Positions 7,142 to 14,877 of a stretch of DNA of 25,013 bases are shown in pieces. Within the stretch, counting starts at the first letter, position 1. Every line of letters begins with the position of its first letter. Made by a program: the position numbers and the translations under genes. The notes below the pieces were generated by a model. The model saw nothing but the letters and a program-made list of their open reading frames with translations. It had not been told where the DNA came from and ran no database searches. Origin of the DNA: Deltaproteobacteria bacterium (GTDB lineage Bacteria; Myxococcota_A; UBA9160; UBA4427); NCBI GenBank assembly GCA_011051925.1, contig DRKE01000178.1:1-25013 (forward strand). Reading direction: 5' to 3'.

Positions 7142-8419
7142 TCAGGGGCGTGTGAGCGCGGCGTCTCCTCCCGCCTCGGCGGGACCCCCGGACGGTTCGC
7201 CACCTCGGCGTGGGGAAGCGGGGACGAGACTTGCCTGCTTCAGCAGGAAGGCGGGGAGTCCGAGGGCGAGGAAGCCGGCCGTGATCCAGGCAGGCGGGCC
7301 TGACAGCACGAAGAGGGGAACGAGGGGCGAGACGAAGACACGGATCGCTTCCGACGGGAGGGACCAGGCGCGGCCTTCGAAGAGGCCCCCCAGGTTGACG
7401 AGCCCCCACCCGACGAGCGCGATGCCCGCCCACTTGATGTCGAGGGACAGGCTTTCCTTCAGCATGCCCATCGGAATCGTGAGGCCGACGAGGATCGCGA
7501 ACTGGAGGATCGCGTATCCGCGCAACGCCCGTGGGTACGGGGGATCGAATTGGATCGGATCCCGGCCGACGGGCGGCGGCGGCTGGAAGCCGCCCTGGTC
7601 CTCGGGAAACCAGCCCGGGGGTTTCAGGAAGGTGAGCAGCTTGTCGATCGGTCGGTGCGCCTTCCGGGCGATCTCGAAGAGTTCGACCCAGTAGTGGAGG
7701 TTGGCCCAGACGGGATTCCAGCTCGCCAGCGGCTTCGTGATTCCGTAGAAGACCTCCTCACGCTCCCTCTCGAAGGTCCCGAAGAGGCGATCCCAGAGGA
7801 TGAAGGTGCCGCCATGGTTCTTGTCGATGTAGACGGGGTTGCGGCCGTGATGGACCCGATGGTGGGAGGGCGTGACGAGGATCGCTTCGAGGGGGCCGAG
7901 CCGGTCGATCGTCCGGGTATGCAGCCAGAACTGGTAGAGGGTGTTGAAGGCTCCGCAAGCGAGGAAGACGACCGGCGGGAAGCCGACGAGCGCGAGGGGC
8001 CAATAGAAGAACGAGCTGAAGAAGGGCTGGAGTGAACTCTGGCGAAGCGCGACGGCGAGGTTGTAGTCCTCGCTCTGATGGTGAACGACATGCGCTGCCC
8101 AGAGAAAATTGATCTCGTGGCTCAAACGATGGAACCAGTAGTAGGCCAGGTCGACGCCGAGGAAACAGCCGATCCAGGTCCATGCGGAGTCGGAGGGGAA
8201 ATCCGCAAGGCGGAAATTCGCATGGATCCAGAAGTAGCCGGCGACGATGACGCCCTTTGCGACCAGGACCGTCAGCTGCATCAGGATTCCCGTGCTGATG
8301 TCGTTGATGGCATCGTTCAGCCGGTAGAGTCGCTGGCCGCGACGGTGGGCGACCCACAACTCGAGGGCGATCAGGACGAAGAAGATCGGCCCGGCCAGGG
8401 CGACGAAATCACGTTCCAT
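7142..8419 (-). CDS. Sterol desaturase / fatty acid hydroxylase family membrane protein
   Basis: This 425-residue integral membrane protein carries the eight-histidine di-iron pattern: H97-R-L-S-H101, H110-V-V-H-H114, a single H167 and H186-H-R-V-H-H191. Hydrophobic segments flank these motifs near residues 8-24, 42-64, 80-96 and 135-160, and two or three more lie in the C-terminal third, after the conserved H-G-G-T-F-I-L-W-D-R-L-F-G-T-F block. The nearest characterised type is alkylglycerol monooxygenase/sterol desaturase, which use O2 to hydroxylate or desaturate lipid chains. Substrate unknown. GGAG 9 nt upstream supports the ATG at 8419; an in-frame ATG at 8512 would translate through a strong hairpin and adds Pro-rich sequence without homology. 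The C-terminus ends in a low-complexity Gly/Pro/Ala tail. Confidence 0.88.
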   Translation of the reverse strand: MERDFVALAGPIFFVLIALELWVAHRRGQRLYRLNDAINDISTGILMQLTVLVAKGVIVAGYFWIHANFRLADFPSDSAWTWIGCFLGVDLAYYWFHRLSHEINFLWAAHVVHHQSEDYNLAVALRQSSLQPFFSSFFYWPLALVGFPPVVFLACGAFNTLYQFWLHTRTIDRLGPLEAILVTPSHHRVHHGRNPVYIDKNHGGTFILWDRLFGTFEREREEVFYGITKPLASWNPVWANLHYWVELFEIARKAHRPIDKLLTFLKPPGWFPEDQGGFQPPPPVGRDPIQFDPPYPRALRGYAILQFAILVGLTIPMGMLKESLSLDIKWAGIALVGWGLVNLGGLFEGRAWSLPSEAIRVFVSPLVPLFVLSGPPAWITAGFLALGLPAFLLKQASLVPASPRRGGEPSGGPAEAGGDAALTRP

Positions 8420-8435
8420 GGGGCGGGACTCCGAT

Positions 8436-8465
8436 GGGGCCTGCGGGTCGGGGCCCGCAGGCCCC
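8436..8465 (-). promoter_or_regulatory. 12-bp perfect hairpin in the desaturase leader
   Basis: GGGGCCTGCGGG and CCCGCAGGCCCC flank a 6-nt loop, giving a twelve-pair perfect stem. On the desaturase mRNA the stem ends 3-4 nt before the GGAG ribosome-binding site. It could attenuate translation or block read-through; only the structure is seen. Confidence 0.5.
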
Positions 8466-8672
8466 GGTGTGGGGCAGGCAGTGCTGCAAGTGGGACGGAA
8501 CTGGTGTATCAAGCGGTGGATGGGCGCTGCTTTGCGCCCGCAACCGGACCCGGGCCGGCCCGCGATCGCATGGGGGGCGGTCCGAGGGTCGCCGGACGGA
8601 TGGATTCCGGCCGTCGACCCGACCGATGGATGGAACGAAGAGAAACGGAAAGAACAGAAAGGACCCGCTTCG

Positions 8673-9428
8673 ATGATCGACGAAGGAAGGACCGCGCCAA
8701 CCTTCGCGCTGAACGATCAGTTCAGCCGGAAGGTTTCTCTCGAGGATTTTCGGGATCGCCAGCACGTCCTGCTGGTCTTCTATCCTCTCGACTGGACACC
8801 CACCTGAAGTCAGGAAGTGCCCGGAGTGGAGGCGCTCCTGCCTCGTTTCCGGGCCGCACACACCCAGGTTCTGGGTGTCAGCATCGATAGCATCCATTGT
8901 CATGCCAACTGGGCCCGCGATCTGGGGGGCATCTCCTTTCCCCTCCTGTCGGATTTCGAGCCGAAGGGCGCGATGGCCGATTCCATGGGCGCGTACCTGT
9001 CGGGCGCGGGGATCACGGACCGTGCGACGGTCCTGATCGACAGCGGCGGCACGGTTCGCCACGCCTCGTCGGTCGGACCGGCGGGAGAGCGCGACATCGC
9101 GGAGCTCGCCGCGCTCTGCGAAAGCGTGGATTCCACGGCCGGAACACCGACGCAGGACGCGCCGACGCCGAAGGGGCTGGGCAAGGATGCCGTTCTCTAC
9201 GTGAAGAAGCCCTGCGGCTTCTCCCGGCGGGTCCGGGTCGCCGTCGACAATCTCCACGAGACCGGCCTCGAGATCCGGAACGTGAGCGAGGACGCATCGG
9301 CGCTCGCCGCATTGAAGGCCGCGACGGGAAGCGAGACGGCACCCTGTCTCGTCCTCGACGGGAAGCCCGTTCTCGAAGCGGACCAGATCGTGCGTACGCT
9401 GGCGGAGCGACTCGCGCCGATCGGCTGA
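8673..9428 (+). CDS. Selenocysteine-containing peroxiredoxin-glutaredoxin fusion (UGA at codon 45 read as Sec)
   Basis: The frame runs ATG 8673 to TGA 9428 with a single internal TGA at 8805-8807 (codon 45): 251 residues. Before it the protein reads V-F-Y-P-L-D-W-T-P-T; after it S-Q-E-V-P-G-V-E. The TGA therefore replaces the peroxidatic Cys of the peroxiredoxin motif P38-x-x-x-T42-x-x-C/U45. The domain continues with V-L-G-V-S-I-D-S, F-P-L-L-S-D-F and G-I-T-D-R117, the expected active-site Arg, giving an AhpE/Bcp-like peroxidase to about residue 150. After a Pro/Thr linker, residues 171-250 form a glutaredoxin-like domain with C181-G-F-S and a cis-Pro region T-A-P-C225-L-V. Inferred role: peroxide reduction by a selenolate, recycled by the attached Grx domain and glutathione. 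AAAGGA precedes the ATG. It needs SelA/B/C/D encoded elsewhere. A nonsense mutation is the alternative, but the exact position argues against it. Confidence 0.88.
8811..8840 (+). promoter_or_regulatory. Bacterial SECIS-like stem-loop for the UGA at 8805
   Basis: Starting 4 nt after the UGA, CAGGA-(A)-GTGCC pairs with GGCGC-TCCTG: ten pairs, one U-G wobble and one bulged A. The 9-nt apical loop is CGGAGTGGA. Bacterial SECIS elements lie directly downstream of the UGA, inside the coding region, with a G among the first two loop bases; the second loop base here is G. The distance from the UGA to that loop G (15 nt) lies at the short edge of the usual range. The bulged base is A rather than the U seen in E. 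coli fdhF, so SelB recognition may be lineage-specific. Confidence 0.72.
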
Positions 9429-9435
9429 GGAAGAC

Positions 9436-9464
9436 AGCCTCTTCGAAGCATCTTCGAGGGGGCT
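9436..9464 (+). terminator. Hairpin terminator after the selenoprotein gene
   Basis: Eight bases after the stop codon, a 13-pair stem with two G-U pairs closes a 3-nt CAT loop (left arm from 9436, right arm to 9464). It is the strongest hairpin in this intergenic stretch. No U-tract follows, but the position and stability suit a transcript 3' end. Confidence 0.55.
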
Positions 9465-9489
9465 GACGTCTGGAGACCTTCGAATCGGG

Positions 9490-9523
9490 GGCGCCCTCCG
9501 GATCTTCGGGTCCAGGGGGCGCC
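9490..9523 (-). terminator. Hairpin downstream of the monooxygenase gene
   Basis: GGCGCCC at 9490-9496 pairs with GGGCGCC at 9517-9523, and GGA/TCC pair inside. It lies about 25 nt past the stop codon of the minus-strand monooxygenase gene, opposite the selenoprotein gene's own hairpin, so convergent genes each have a structured 3' end. Function inferred. Confidence 0.42.
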
Positions 9524-9547
9524 TTCTGCGTCCTGCCCCTCCGCGGG

Positions 9548-11020
9548 TCATCGGACGATCTCGTAGTCGCGGGTCCGGAAACGCCGGGCCCTCAAGACGT
9601 ATTCCGCTGCGAAGCCCGGATAGAGGGAATGGTTGCTTCCATCCGGCGAGAGGTACCAGCTGTTGCAGCCCGTATGCCAGACCATGTGTTTCATCCGGTC
9701 CTGCAGCTTCTCGTTGTAGCGGTCCTGAACGGCCTGGCGGACGTTCACGTAGCGGAGGCCCTTTCCCCGGATCTTCTTGATCGCGCCCAGGACGTGGGCG
9801 ATCTGCGCTTCGGTGAAGACGAGAACCGAGGTGTGGCCAGGGCCGGTATTCGGCCCCATCAGGATGAACCAGTTCGGAAAGCCCGACACGCTCATCCCCT
9901 TGTAGGCGACCGCGCCCTCCTTCCAGGCGTCATCGATCGTGCGCCCACCGAGTCCCGTGATCGGGAAGGGCGCGCTCGCCAGGCCGAGATCGAATCCCGT
10001 TGCGACGATGATGGCATCGACGGGTCGGAACGTGCCGTCTTTCGATTGGATCCCCGTGCTCTTGATCTCCTCGATCGGATCGGTCACCAGCTCCACGTTC
10101 GGTCGCTCGAAGGAAGCCCAGTAGTCGTCGGAGATCAGGATGCGTTTGCAGCCGAACTGGAAATCCGGCTTGAGCTTTTTCCGCAGTTCGGGGTCCTGGA
10201 CCTGGGCCTCGAGGTGGGCCAGCGAGCCCTTCTCTCCGAGCTTCGAGAGGCGTTCGTTGTCGAGAAAGACGACCGGCCCCATGAGTTCGCTCAGCCAGTA
10301 CTTCAGGTACCGACTGGCGTGCAGCAGGATCGGGAATCGGGTGAGGAGTCGCTTGAAGCGCTCCGAGTAGACCTTGTCGCGTTTGGGAACGACCCAGGCG
10401 GGCGTCCGCTGGTAGACGTCGAGATGTTCGACTTCCCGCGCGATGTTCGGGACGACCTGGACGGCACTGGCCCCTGTTCCGATCACGGCGACGCGGCGGC
10501 CGGCGAGGTCGTAGTCATGGTTCCAGCGGGCGGTGTGGAAGAGTTCACCCGTGAAGCTCTGGAGGCCCTTGATGTCGGGCCATGCGGGATTCACGAGACC
10601 GCCGGCGCAGGCAACGACGACCCGGGCGGTGAAGGACCCGCCTTTCCCCGTCGTGAGGGTCCAGCTGCCCGAGTCCTCGTCGAATCGCGCCTCGACGATC
10701 TCCTCTTCGAAGCGGATGTGCTCTCGCAGCTTCCATTTGTCCGTGATCGAGAGGAGGTAGTCCTGGATTTCGCCCGACTCGGCGAAACGGCGACTCCAGT
10801 TCGGCGATTGCTCGAAGGAAAGGGAGTAGGCATGCGAGGGCACGTCACAGGCCGCGCCGGGATAGGTGTTGTCGCGCCACGTTCCGCCGACCTCGGCCGC
10901 GCGCTCGAAGATCGTGAAGGAATGGATTCCGGCCTTCTTCAGCTGGATCGCCGTGCCGATTCCGGCGAAGCCGGCGCCGATGATGGCGATCGGGAAGTCG
11001 TTTTCGGGGGGGGCGTTCAC
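9548..11020 (-). CDS. FAD/NADPH-dependent monooxygenase, Baeyer-Villiger type
   Basis: This 490-residue flavoprotein has an N-terminal FAD Rossmann motif G15-A-G-F-A-G20 followed by E-V-G-G-T-W-R-D and Y-P-G-A-A-C-D-V-P-S, typical of class B monooxygenases. Residues 156-166 read F-T-G-E-L-F-H-T-A-R-W, the F-x-G-x-x-x-H-x-x-x-W fingerprint of Baeyer-Villiger enzymes; the next residue is Asn, where Pro or Asp is usual. The NADPH motif G181-T-G-A-S-A follows. These enzymes insert oxygen next to ketones or oxidise N and S atoms, in the cytosol. GTG 11020 is the start: AGGAGAA lies 4-9 nt upstream and the codon overlaps the tetR stop (GTGA), so translation is probably coupled. It is likely controlled by that TetR. 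Natural substrate unknown. Confidence 0.9.
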   Translation of the reverse strand: MNAPPENDFPIAIIGAGFAGIGTAIQLKKAGIHSFTIFERAAEVGGTWRDNTYPGAACDVPSHAYSLSFEQSPNWSRRFAESGEIQDYLLSITDKWKLREHIRFEEEIVEARFDEDSGSWTLTTGKGGSFTARVVVACAGGLVNPAWPDIKGLQSFTGELFHTARWNHDYDLAGRRVAVIGTGASAVQVVPNIAREVEHLDVYQRTPAWVVPKRDKVYSERFKRLLTRFPILLHASRYLKYWLSELMGPVVFLDNERLSKLGEKGSLAHLEAQVQDPELRKKLKPDFQFGCKRILISDDYWASFERPNVELVTDPIEEIKSTGIQSKDGTFRPVDAIIVATGFDLGLASAPFPITGLGGRTIDDAWKEGAVAYKGMSVSGFPNWFILMGPNTGPGHTSVLVFTEAQIAHVLGAIKKIRGKGLRYVNVRQAVQDRYNEKLQDRMKHMVWHTGCNSWYLSPDGSNHSLYPGFAAEYVLRARRFRTRDYEIVR

Positions 11021-11667
11021 GGGTTCTCCTTCTGCGGCATGAGTCCGTTTCGAACGAACGCCATGTAGGTCGCGACGACAGCGTCGTCGCCGGGGTAGGG
11101 ACGGCCGTCGACGCCGTCGATCATCTGGTCGAGGAAATAGCGGGCACCCAGAAGGAAATGCGCCAGGCTCGCGGTCTCGTCTGCGTCGAGGGAGCGGATC
11201 TCGCCGGTGCGGCTGGCTTCCTCGAGGCCTTCGCGCAGCCATCGCAGCCAGGTCTCGATGCCCTCCCGATAGAGTTCGGGCCGATGCAGCCGGGCCTCTT
11301 CCGAGAGTCGGACGTAGGCCGGGTTGCGATGAACGAAGGCGAGGTAGGCGCGGATCGAGGCCTCTTCGGCCGCGAGGTAGCCGGGCACGTCGGCGACCGC
11401 GTTCTCCACGACGGAGAGCAGCTCCTGCTGGACCCAGATCATCAGCTCGTGGAGCAACGCGTCGCGTGAGCCGAAGTGGTAGTGGATGTTGCCGACGGCG
11501 ACGTTGGCCCGTCGGGCAATGGCCGTCATCGAGGCGCGATGCAGTCCGACTTCCCCCGCCACGGCGAGTGCCGCGGAAAGGATGCGCTCACGCGTCTGAC
11601 TCGACTTGGCATAGGGCCCACGCTGGCCGGGGACGGTCTCGGCGCGGGAGGCGGCGGATCGGGCCAT
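11017..11667 (-). CDS. TetR-family regulator co-transcribed with the monooxygenase
   Basis: This 216-residue protein has an N-terminal TetR DNA-binding domain at about residues 25-75: T-R-E-R-I-L-S-A-A, then S-M-T-A-I-A-R-R-A-N-V-A-V-G-N-I-H-Y-H-F, the helix-turn-helix plus the family Y-H-F signature, and G-S-R-D-A-L-L. The C-terminal ligand-binding helices (about 80-210) are unassigned. It overlaps the monooxygenase start by 4 nt, so the two are one operon; a repressor that senses the enzyme's substrate is the usual logic. A near-consensus promoter with an inverted repeat stands 30-58 bp upstream and suggests autoregulation. No Shine-Dalgarno precedes the ATG. Confidence 0.9.
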   Translation of the reverse strand: MARSAASRAETVPGQRGPYAKSSQTRERILSAALAVAGEVGLHRASMTAIARRANVAVGNIHYHFGSRDALLHELMIWVQQELLSVVENAVADVPGYLAAEEASIRAYLAFVHRNPAYVRLSEEARLHRPELYREGIETWLRWLREGLEEASRTGEIRSLDADETASLAHFLLGARYFLDQMIDGVDGRPYPGDDAVVATYMAFVRNGLMPQKENP

Positions 11668-11692
11668 GGGCGGTATCCGGGCTGGAGTTCGG

Positions 11693-11725
11693 ACTGAATT
11701 TAGAATCAGTATTCAGTATTGTCAA
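11693..11725 (-). promoter_or_regulatory. Sigma-70 promoter with overlapping TetR-type operator
   Basis: On the minus strand TTGACA (11725-11720) is followed by a 17-nt spacer and TAAATT (11702-11697). An inverted repeat ACTGAAT-N11-ATTCAGT (11693-11717) covers the -10 box and most of the spacer. This is the best promoter in the window. Its -35 box includes the TGA stop of the upstream RND pump gene. The operator assignment to the adjacent TetR is inferred from position. Confidence 0.78.
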
Positions 11726-14700
11726 GCCGGGCTGGCCAGGTCGGGTCTTCCGACCGGCTCCGCCCCATCGGCCGTTCCGCTGCGCGATCGGCCCACCATC
11801 CGGATGTAGAGCGCCGGCACGAGATAGAGGGCGAGGATCGCCGAGCCCCCGACCCCCCCGGCAATGGCCGTCGCGAGGGGACCCCAGAATCGGCCACCGA
11901 ACGCGATCAGGGGGACGAAGCCCCCGACCGTCGTGAGCGTCGTGGCGAGGATGTGCCGGGTCGCGCCGACGACGACCCGGCGGACGGCTTCCGGATCCCC
12001 GCTTTCGCAATCCGGGTCCGCGCGCAGGGCCGACAGTACGACGATGGCGCTGTTGATCGCGAGGCCGACGAGTCCCATCGTGCCCAGGATTGCGTTGAAG
12101 CCCATCGGGTATCCGAAGGACCACACCCCGACGAAGGCGAGCCCGATCGACAGGAACGCGACGATCCCGATGATGCCGGCCATCCGGAACGAGTTGAAGG
12201 TCAGGATGATCGTGCCGGCCATCAGGATGAACAGGGGCACGGCGAACGCGAAGAGCTTGCCCACGGCCTCGTTGCTCTCCTCGCTCTCGCCGCCGAATTC
12301 GAGGCGATAGCCCGGAGGCAGCTCGAAGTCGCTCTCCGCCAGGCGCGTCTTGAAATCGTCGAGCGCGACCGAGATGATCGTGAAGGGTCGGAGAAAGGCC
12401 TGCACCGTGTTCACGCGTTCCCCGTCCCGCCGCGGCACGCCCGACAATTCGGGCACCAGGCGGATCCGGGTCACGGCGTTGAGCGGGACGCCCTCGATTC
12501 CCCGATCGTCGCCACTCGCCATGCCCGATCCCGGTCCCGCCAGGACGTAGTCGTTGCGGAGCAGGGCCAGTTCGCTTCGGATCGAGTCCGGGACACGCAC
12601 ACGGACGGGAATCTCCTGGTTGGCCTCGAGGACCGAACCGCCGAGCAGGCCTTCGAGGCTGGCGGAGAGCTGTTCCGCCACGTCGACGAGTCGAATGCCC
12701 GACAGACGCAGGGCCTCTTCGTCGGTTTCGAAGAGGAGTTTGGGCTCACCGCCCTGGAGTCGCGCCAGTGTGTAGGTCACGTCGCGCGTCCGCGCGAGGA
12801 TGCGCCTCAGCTGATCGCCCAGTCGACGCAGTTCGTCGAGTCCCGGGCCGATGATCCGGATCTCGATCGGCGCGTCGAAGGGGGGGCCCTGTTCGAAGGC
12901 CGAGGCGAGGACGCGCGCCTCGGGAAAGGCTTCGGAGAGCTCCAACTGCAGGGGGCCGAGGAGTCGTTGGGTCGCGCTGGCGCTCCGGGTCTGGACGACG
13001 CCCCCGGCGAAGGCGGCGTTGCGTTCCTGTGCCGTCATCATGTTGTAGTAGACGCGCGGGGCCGCCTCGCCGACGACCCACAGGCTGTCGACCACTTCGT
13101 CATGGGCATTGATGAGGGCACGAGCCCGCCGGGCCGCGGCGGCGGTGTCGGCGAGGGAGGTCTGGCTGGGCATCACGATCTGGACCTGGAACTGGTCCCG
13201 GTCATTGGGCGGAAAGAACTGGCTCGGCAGGGTCGTGACGACGACGAAGCCCAGCGCCGGCAGCGCCAGGGAGATCGCGATTCCGCGCCACGGGCGCTCC
13301 AGGGCGAATTCGAGGCTGCGCTCGTAGAGGGCGACAAGGCGCGGATTCGAGTAGCCGAAGCGCCAGAATCTCGGTCCCGGTTCGTCGCGTCGCGCCGTGA
13401 ATCGGCCGGCCATCGCGGGAATGATCGTCATCGACAGGAAGAAGGAACTCACGATCGAGAGAATCACGCCGACCGAGATCGGGCCGACGAACTCACTCAT
13501 CGGCCCGGGCGCGAGCACGATCGGCAGGAAGGCGAGGATCGTCGTGATCGAAGAGGCGAGGAGCGGGATGAAGAGATGGGAGACGGATCTCGCGACGGCT
13601 TCCTCGGGTGGGAACGCCCGTGCGACGAAGCCGTTGTATTCGTCGACGACGACGATCGCGTTGTCGATCAGGAGTCCGAGCGCGATGATCAGCCCCGTGA
13701 TCGACATCTGGTGGAGCGGCATGCCGATCAGGTTGAACTGGATCAGCACCAGCGCCACGGTGAGGGGCAGGGCGCTTCCCACGATGAAGGCCGAACGCAG
13801 GCCCATCATGACGAAGAGCACGATCCACACGATCAGGGAAGCCAGGACGAGATTCGCGACCAGGCTCGCGAGCCGGGTCTGCGTGTAGCCGCTCTGGTCG
13901 AAGGCGATCTCGAGGTCGATCTCCGGATCGATTTCGAGACGGTATTCGTCGACGATCTGGCGGGCCTTTTCCGCCCAGAGGTCCACGCGATTGCGGGGTT
14001 CCATCGTCGCCGCCACCAGGACGGCGGGACGCCCATGAACGGAGACGGCGCTTCGGGGCGGCTTCTCGATCGTCTTTTCGACACGGGCGACATCGCCCAC
14101 CCGGAGCAATCGTCCGTCCGGCTCCTGGCGCAGGGGAATCCGTCGAATCCGCTCTGCGGAGATCAGCTCGCCCGCGACCTCGATCACGAGATCGCTGGCC
14201 TCCGCATGCATCCGACCGGCCGGCACCTTGGCGTCGGCTCTCGAGATCGCCCGGGAGACGTCGACCGCCCGAAGGCCGAGGGAGGCGAGGACCATCGGGT
14301 CGACGGTGACCCGCATCTCTTCTGCGGCCTCGCCGATCAGCTCGGTTTCCTTGGTTCCGTCCAGATTGCGCAGGCGGTTCTCGAGTTCCTCCGCGAAGCG
14401 GGTGAGGATGCCCATCGGTGCTTCGCCCTCGCCCTTCCAGACGAAGGCGGGAAGCAACGTCACGGCCGTCGACGTCCGATCGCGGACGTCGGGGACGCCC
14501 GCCGTCGACGGCAGCCGGGCGGCGGCATCACCGACGCGATCGCGCACCTTCGACCAGACCGCATCGACGTCGTCATAGCCATATCGATCATGGAACTTGA
14601 TCGTGATGACGGAGACGCCCGTTCGCGAGTTGGAGATGATCTCGTCGATCTCGTGGAGCTCGCGCAGCTCCTTCTCGATCGGTTCCGTGACCATCGACTC

Positions 14701-14874
14701 GACGCGAAGGGCACTGGCGCCGGGAAAGAACGTCGTGATCGTGCCGAAGCGTCGCGCCATGGCCGGGTCTTCGGCCCTGGAGAGGCTGCCCAGGGACGAG
14801 ACGCCTGCGATCAGGATCAGCATGATCGTCAGGATCGTGAGCCGGGGATTCCGATAGAAGAGCGAGCGAAGCAA
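11722..14874 (-). CDS. RND efflux permease (HAE1-like), leftward operon
   Basis: This 1050-residue inner-membrane pump shows the RND layout: TM1 at the N-terminus (L-T-I-L-T-I-M-L-I-L-I-A-G), a large periplasmic loop with T-F-F-P-G-A-S, six TM helices from about residue 335, a second periplasmic loop and a last TM block. It would export hydrophobic compounds by proton antiport, working with the adaptor upstream and an unlinked TolC-type channel. Start TTG 14874 lies 3 nt after the adaptor stop, behind GGGAG. Notable: in TM4 the relay reads L-I-D404-N405-A-I, with the second Asp replaced by Asn, and in TM10 the AcrB Lys940 position is Asn941 (G-L-A-I-N-S-A-I). Energy coupling thus differs from AcrB and from the neighbouring pump. 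Confidence 0.93.
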   Translation of the reverse strand: MLRSLFYRNPRLTILTIMLILIAGVSSLGSLSRAEDPAMARRFGTITTFFPGASALRVESMVTEPIEKELRELHEIDEIISNSRTGVSVITIKFHDRYGYDDVDAVWSKVRDRVGDAAARLPSTAGVPDVRDRTSTAVTLLPAFVWKGEGEAPMGILTRFAEELENRLRNLDGTKETELIGEAAEEMRVTVDPMVLASLGLRAVDVSRAISRADAKVPAGRMHAEASDLVIEVAGELISAERIRRIPLRQEPDGRLLRVGDVARVEKTIEKPPRSAVSVHGRPAVLVAATMEPRNRVDLWAEKARQIVDEYRLEIDPEIDLEIAFDQSGYTQTRLASLVANLVLASLIVWIVLFVMMGLRSAFIVGSALPLTVALVLIQFNLIGMPLHQMSITGLIIALGLLIDNAIVVVDEYNGFVARAFPPEEAVARSVSHLFIPLLASSITTILAFLPIVLAPGPMSEFVGPISVGVILSIVSSFFLSMTIIPAMAGRFTARRDEPGPRFWRFGYSNPRLVALYERSLEFALERPWRGIAISLALPALGFVVVTTLPSQFFPPNDRDQFQVQIVMPSQTSLADTAAAARRARALINAHDEVVDSLWVVGEAAPRVYYNMMTAQERNAAFAGGVVQTRSASATQRLLGPLQLELSEAFPEARVLASAFEQGPPFDAPIEIRIIGPGLDELRRLGDQLRRILARTRDVTYTLARLQGGEPKLLFETDEEALRLSGIRLVDVAEQLSASLEGLLGGSVLEANQEIPVRVRVPDSIRSELALLRNDYVLAGPGSGMASGDDRGIEGVPLNAVTRIRLVPELSGVPRRDGERVNTVQAFLRPFTIISVALDDFKTRLAESDFELPPGYRLEFGGESEESNEAVGKLFAFAVPLFILMAGTIILTFNSFRMAGIIGIVAFLSIGLAFVGVWSFGYPMGFNAILGTMGLVGLAINSAIVVLSALRADPDCESGDPEAVRRVVVGATRHILATTLTTVGGFVPLIAFGGRFWGPLATAIAGGVGGSAILALYLVPALYIRMVGRSRSGTADGAEPVGRPDLASPA

Positions 14875-14877
14875 GGC

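Noticed and set aside
8805..8807. TGA read as a nonsense mutation that makes the peroxiredoxin a pseudogene
   Set aside because: It falls exactly on the peroxidatic Cys codon, the frame after it is intact and conserved to the natural stop, and a SECIS-like hairpin follows. Random damage would not be expected to hit this one codon.
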